Assembly (NCBI RefSeq): GCF_900108245.1 | Contig: NZ_FNUY01000007.1 | Location: 124,001-188,000, forward strand | Origin: Allobosea lathyri | GTDB lineage: Bacteria > Pseudomonadota > Alphaproteobacteria > Rhizobiales > Beijerinckiaceae | DNA length: 64,000 bases | Direction of reading: 5' to 3' | In this document: positions 60,966-64,000 of the stretch, in pieces | Layout of the letters: each line of letters starts with the position of its first letter | Numbering within the stretch: position 1 is the first letter of the stretch | The notes under the pieces: generated by a model | What the model was told of the DNA's origin: nothing | The model's input: only the letters and a program-made list of their open reading frames with translations | Database searches by the model: none | Made by a program: the position numbers and the translations under genes

Positions 60966-61187
60966 ATGTCATCACCAGCACCAAAAATTGACGACGAACT
61001 CGACGATATCGAGTGCGAGATCGCAGAGTTGATCGCCGAACACGGCAGCGAGCGCGCCGCGATGCGGGCGTTGCTCCATGATTGGAACGCGCTGCTGGCG
61101 GACGCTGATCAAGCGGTCTCGCGCGGTTACCTGAGGGGCAAGTTCTCCGAAGGCGCGCGGCGACCGGTGGTCGACGATGAGCCGTGA
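60966..61187 (+). CDS. Hypothetical protein
   Basis: A 73-residue acidic helical protein (SSPAPKIDDELDDIECEIAELIAEHGSERAAMRALLHDWNALLADADQAVSRGYLRGKFSEG). It overlaps the next gene by 4 bases and begins a three-gene unit ending with the SRAP peptidase. Confidence 0.7.
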   Translation: MSSPAPKIDDELDDIECEIAELIAEHGSERAAMRALLHDWNALLADADQAVSRGYLRGKFSEGARRPVVDDEP

Positions 61188-61573
61188 CAGAGGCTCGTCT
61201 TCCCAGTCCTCACACCTCGCTGCGCGAGTTCCCTTATGTCGTCGTTCGCTTCCGCTGCCATGTTTGCGAGCGCGGCGGTGATGCGCGCCTGGCGGTTCTG
61301 GCCGCGAAATACGGCTCCGATGCGCTTGTCGGCCGCCTCCTGCGCGTCTTCGTGGCCGGCTGTCCGTGGGACCCACAGAACCCCGCGCGCAAGCCTCAGA
61401 AATATGGCATGCGCTGCGGCGGCTATTGCCCGGACGTGCTTGCGCCGCGCCCGCCGGACTTGCCGCCCAGCATGACCGGCTTCAGCTTGATCCAGGGCGG
61501 CAAGGCAGACATGCTGCCGGCCGAGCCGGCGCCGATCGAGCGCCGCCGCAGGGTAGGCGACGTGGATGTGTAA
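61184..61573 (+). CDS. Hypothetical protein with paired cysteines
   Basis: A 129-residue protein: FPYVVVRFRCHVCERGGDARLAVLAAKYGSDALVGRLLRVFVAGCPWDPQNPARKPQKYGMRCGGYCPDVLAP. CHVC with later Cys pairs suggests a zinc site. It lies between the small acidic gene and the SRAP peptidase with overlaps on both sides, so a joint role is plausible but unknown. Confidence 0.75.
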   Translation: MTEARLPSPHTSLREFPYVVVRFRCHVCERGGDARLAVLAAKYGSDALVGRLLRVFVAGCPWDPQNPARKPQKYGMRCGGYCPDVLAPRPPDLPPSMTGFSLIQGGKADMLPAEPAPIERRRRVGDVDV

Positions 61574-62297
61574 TCTCTACAGCATGACAAAGGGTCAGCA
61601 GGCCATCCGCGACCTGGCGCGCGCCATGCGTGGCCCCGGACATGAGACGAACTTCCCGCCATTCCCCGGCATCTTCCCGGACTATCCGGCGCCGATCGTG
61701 CGCAACGCCTCGGACGGCGTGCGTGAGCTCGCCATGGTGCGCTGGGGCATGCCTTCGTCGAAGCAGGCGATCTACCAAGCGGCGACGAAGCGGGCTGACA
61801 AACTGCGGGCCAAGGGCAAGGAAGTCGACTTCACCGAGCTGCTGCGCATGGAGCCGGACGGCGGAACCACCAATGTCCGCAACACCTCGAGCGCACACTG
61901 GAAGCCTTGGCTCGGCGTCGCGAACCGCTGCGTCGTGCCACTGACCAGCTTCAGCGAATTCGATCATGGGGCGAAGCAGGACGTGTGGTTTGCCCTGAGC
62001 CCGGATCGGCCGCTCGCCTTCTTCGCCGGCATCTGGACGGCCGGCTGGACCGGCGTCCGCAAGATCAAGACCGGGGTCGAGACGGCCGACCTGTTTGCCT
62101 TCCTGACGACCGAGCCGAACCGCGAGGTCGGCGCAATCCATCCCAAGGCTATGCCGGTGATCCTGACCGAGCCGGAGGAGATCGAGACTTGGATGACGGC
62201 GCCGTGGGAGCAGGCAAGGGCCCTGCAGCGCCCGCTGCCGGATGGCGCGCTGGTCGAGGTTGCGCGCGGCGTGAAGAAGGATGGGCAGACGGCTTAG
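61566..62297 (+). CDS. SOS response-associated peptidase (SRAP, HMCES/YedK family)
   Basis: A 243-residue protein starting MCNLYSMTKG with the catalytic Cys2 that forms a thiazolidine crosslink to abasic DNA. Other family motifs are VRWGMPS, NVRNTSSAHWK, NRCVVPLTSFSEF and an IHPKAMPVIL segment with the conserved His. It shields abasic sites in single-stranded DNA. It overlaps the preceding gene by 8 bases. Confidence 0.93.
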   Translation: MCNLYSMTKGQQAIRDLARAMRGPGHETNFPPFPGIFPDYPAPIVRNASDGVRELAMVRWGMPSSKQAIYQAATKRADKLRAKGKEVDFTELLRMEPDGGTTNVRNTSSAHWKPWLGVANRCVVPLTSFSEFDHGAKQDVWFALSPDRPLAFFAGIWTAGWTGVRKIKTGVETADLFAFLTTEPNREVGAIHPKAMPVILTEPEEIETWMTAPWEQARALQRPLPDGALVEVARGVKKDGQTA

Positions 62298-62331
62298 CCG
62301 AAATCGTCCAATAACCAGCGCCGAGGTTCAT

Positions 62332-63033
62332 TCATTCCTTCAGTAGCGCCTGCTTGTTCGCCATTTGCTGTTCCTCTGACTTTCTAAGCCACCACGGTAT
62401 CACCAGGTATGATCCCAACAGAACGATCGCGGCGGCAGCAATAATAGAAAACAACATTGCCAACTCCGCTGGTCCGACAAATTCGATCTCATTTCCATAT
62501 CGACGCAGCCAGTTAGAGACTGCATTGATTGAGAGCGTAGCCGCGGCTCCAAAACTCAGAGCTGCCAGCCTTAGTTGGGTTCTTTTTAGCCTTATTCTTT
62601 TATCTTCTGCTGGATTCTTTGAATCAATTTCGGTTAAAGCAGGTCTATCCTCACCACTTTTGTCGAGGAGATCTATTATGGCCGATTTAGCCACTTGATC
62701 CAAAAAATTATTGTCGATCACATCGGAAAGAACAACAGCTCTCGCATCATCAAATGATATCAATCTATCGTTATCAATTTGAGCTCGATAAGCTTTAGCT
62801 CTTCTGATTGTCCGAAATTGAACGTGGGACATCACCTCTCGCTCAACCGCAACTCTTTTAATCACCGACGATATGAGTTCATTACTTGTAGAACGCACTC
62901 GTTCATCTTGGGCTCCGATTGTTCTTTTGTAACTCAGCCAATACGTCCAAAAAGATACTACAATGCCAATGACAATCGAAGCCGTAGTCTGCCCATCGAA
63001 TGAAGGCACGTAACTCCAAATCCCAGAAACCAT
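62332..63033 (-). CDS. Low-GC membrane protein of unknown function
   Basis: A 233-residue protein. The N-terminal membrane segment is IVIGIVVSFWTYWLSYK. A long charged cytoplasmic part (VRSTSNELISSVIKRVAVEREVMSHVQFRTIRRAKAYRAQIDNDRLISFDDAR) is followed by two C-terminal membrane segments (LAALSFGAAATLSINAVSNWL and ELAMLFSIIAAAAIVLLGSYLVIPWWL). The codon use is AT-rich compared with the host. ATG 63033 is a reasonable start. It diverges from the SEFIR gene. No family is recognised. Confidence 0.7.
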   Translation of the reverse strand: MVSGIWSYVPSFDGQTTASIVIGIVVSFWTYWLSYKRTIGAQDERVRSTSNELISSVIKRVAVEREVMSHVQFRTIRRAKAYRAQIDNDRLISFDDARAVVLSDVIDNNFLDQVAKSAIIDLLDKSGEDRPALTEIDSKNPAEDKRIRLKRTQLRLAALSFGAAATLSINAVSNWLRRYGNEIEFVGPAELAMLFSIIAAAAIVLLGSYLVIPWWLRKSEEQQMANKQALLKE

Positions 63034-63322
63034 GCGCAACTTCCCCCTCCGCCGAAGCATTAGCGTGCGCGAAGGGCTTGGCAAGACCGCGTATGAAATA
63101 CCGAAATTTGGAATTCTGGGGTTTCGCTTGTCACCGGGCTCTGAGCGCTTGACCCGCGCCACTTCATGCACTCCGACCAGAGCGCCGCCCAACCCGGCCA
63201 CCGAACGCGTGGATTGCACGGGTGTGCCTGCCCATCAACCGCCTCGCAATGAGATGGCGGTAATGCCCTTCCCTTTGTGCAAAGCCAGTGCTAGCCGCTG
63301 ACATAGAAAGTGTGGGGGTTTC

Positions 63323-64000
63323 ATGTCTACGCAAACGCCTAAGGTGTTCATTTCGTACTGTTGGAGCTCGCCCCAGCATGAAGAATGGGTTCTACATTTT
63401 GCAAAGGAACTTATGGGGCACGGAATTGATATCGTAATCGACAAATGGGATCTGAAGCCCGGCCATGATGCCAACGCCTTCATGGAAAAAATGTCGACCG
63501 ATAATTCGGTCACCAAAATTATTCTCGTATGTGACCGTCAGTACACCGAGAAATCGAACCGAAGGAGCGGCGGAGCCGGCACGGAAGCTCAAATAATAAC
63601 GCCGCAAATATATCAAAAGACTGAGCAAGACAAAATAGTAGCGACCTTTATTTCTATTGCTGCCCATAGACCGACAGAAGATATGGCTTTGAGCGTTCAT
63701 AGATTCTTCGAAAGTATTTACAATTATTTCTTTAGTCCCGACAACGTCACATCATATCGCGATGATGACTGCGATAATTATAAATTCATTATCCATGAGT
63801 TGTTCCTGTATTTCATCGCGGCCCTAATCAAATATGAACGCTTTGCAACGATCGATTTCTTTTTGAGCACTGAATTCTATCTAGGGAATTCACGATCAAG
63901 AAGAGGAAAGATCATGGCCTCCTATCCGATTTTTCGGGATTATCTAAAATCTTTCGAGCTGCGCGCTAAGCGGCTGCGCCGCATATCGCCGCGTGCGGAT
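63323..64000 (+). CDS. SEFIR/TIR-like domain protein (partial, runs off the window)
   Basis: The frame is open from ATG 63323 to the last base, 226 residues. The N-terminal 150 residues are SEFIR-like: KVFISYCWSSPQHEEWVLHFAKELMGHGIDIVIDKWDLKPGHDANAFMEKM, then SVTKIILVCDRQYTEKSNRRSGGAGTEAQII. SEFIR domains are relatives of TIR and occur in bacterial signalling and defence proteins. AT-rich codon use indicates transfer. The upstream stretch 63034-63322 shows no gene and must hold the promoters of the divergent pair. Confidence 0.82.
   Translation, partial: MSTQTPKVFISYCWSSPQHEEWVLHFAKELMGHGIDIVIDKWDLKPGHDANAFMEKMSTDNSVTKIILVCDRQYTEKSNRRSGGAGTEAQIITPQIYQKTEQDKIVATFISIAAHRPTEDMALSVHRFFESIYNYFFSPDNVTSYRDDDCDNYKFIIHELFLYFIAALIKYERFATIDFFLSTEFYLGNSRSRRGKIMASYPIFRDYLKSFELRAKRLRRISPRAD

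Noticed and set aside
58186-64000. Right attachment site as a repeat of the tRNA-Met 3' end
   Set aside because: I looked for the T-arm and CCA end (GGGGGTTCGAGTCCC.. CCGCTACCA) to the right of the lysis genes and found no copy; the element probably ends beyond the window.
28461-64000. CRISPR arrays or cas genes in the accessory region
   Set aside because: No series of direct repeats with regular spacers was seen; the only tandem repeats are the two-copy iterons at 39941-39972.

Overview
The window looks like the chromosome of a motile alphaproteobacterium of the order Hyphomicrobiales (Bosea/Methylobacterium-like; inferred, no rRNA or marker search was possible). The grounds are CtrA, the CtrA inhibitor SciP (DUF1153) and FlbD beside flagellar genes, a hybrid CheA with a receiver domain, strongly GC-rich coding sequence, and alphaproteobacterial tail and packaging-type phage genes.

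Bases 1-28.5 kb are host core. A chemotaxis operon (cheA 3' end, cheW, cheY, cheB, cheR) is followed by the cell-cycle regulator ctrA and flagellar genes scattered in several units: fliI, fliJ, flhA, a flbD-fliN-fliH-fliG-fliF run, sciP, flgD and fliK. Interleaved are transporters (two MFS, one EamA), a GNAT acetyltransferase, a DUF305 protein, an LPG-synthase-type membrane protein, two paralogous Tat-type secreted Arg/Tyr-rich peptides, mnmA and a PmtA-like methyltransferase. CtrA-like boxes (TTAA-N7-TTAA type) lie upstream of flhA and fliF. Two near-identical palindromic repeats in opposite orientation flank the flhA-fliF block.

At 28.44 kb a tRNA-Met (CAT) marks the left end of an integrated prophage. 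A serine recombinase gene on the minus strand ends inside the tRNA, so its last residues are encoded by the antisense of the tRNA. The prophage has a lambda-like logic. A leftward early operon (recombinase, DUF4326, Gp37/Gp68, GapR-like protein) starts at a promoter with a perfect TTGACA box overlapped by an operator. An S24-type repressor and a Cro-like gene diverge around three more copies of the same operator (TTGGA-N4-TCCAA). A rightward early operon carries a CII-like protein, an HD hydrolase, a ParB/MT-A70 fusion, a DNA methyltransferase, a replication protein with iterons inside its gene, and a NusG-like antiterminator.

The late region (41.4-56.9 kb) encodes head-tail connectors, a siphovirus/GTA-like tail with a probable programmed -1 frameshift in the tail chaperone, host-specificity and tail-fibre proteins, and lysis genes. 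No terminase, portal, protease or capsid gene is visible. The place where they should be holds an apparent scar: the N-terminal part of an HNH-type gene running straight into the start of the connector gene. The prophage is therefore either recently disabled or a headless, tailocin-like particle locus.

From 57 kb to the end is accessory cargo: a RelA/SpoT-domain protein behind its own terminator, small hypothetical genes, a LigD-type ATP-dependent DNA ligase, a SRAP (HMCES/YedK) peptidase, and a divergent pair made of a low-GC membrane protein and a SEFIR/TIR-like protein that runs off the window. The right attachment site was not found and probably lies beyond 64 kb.
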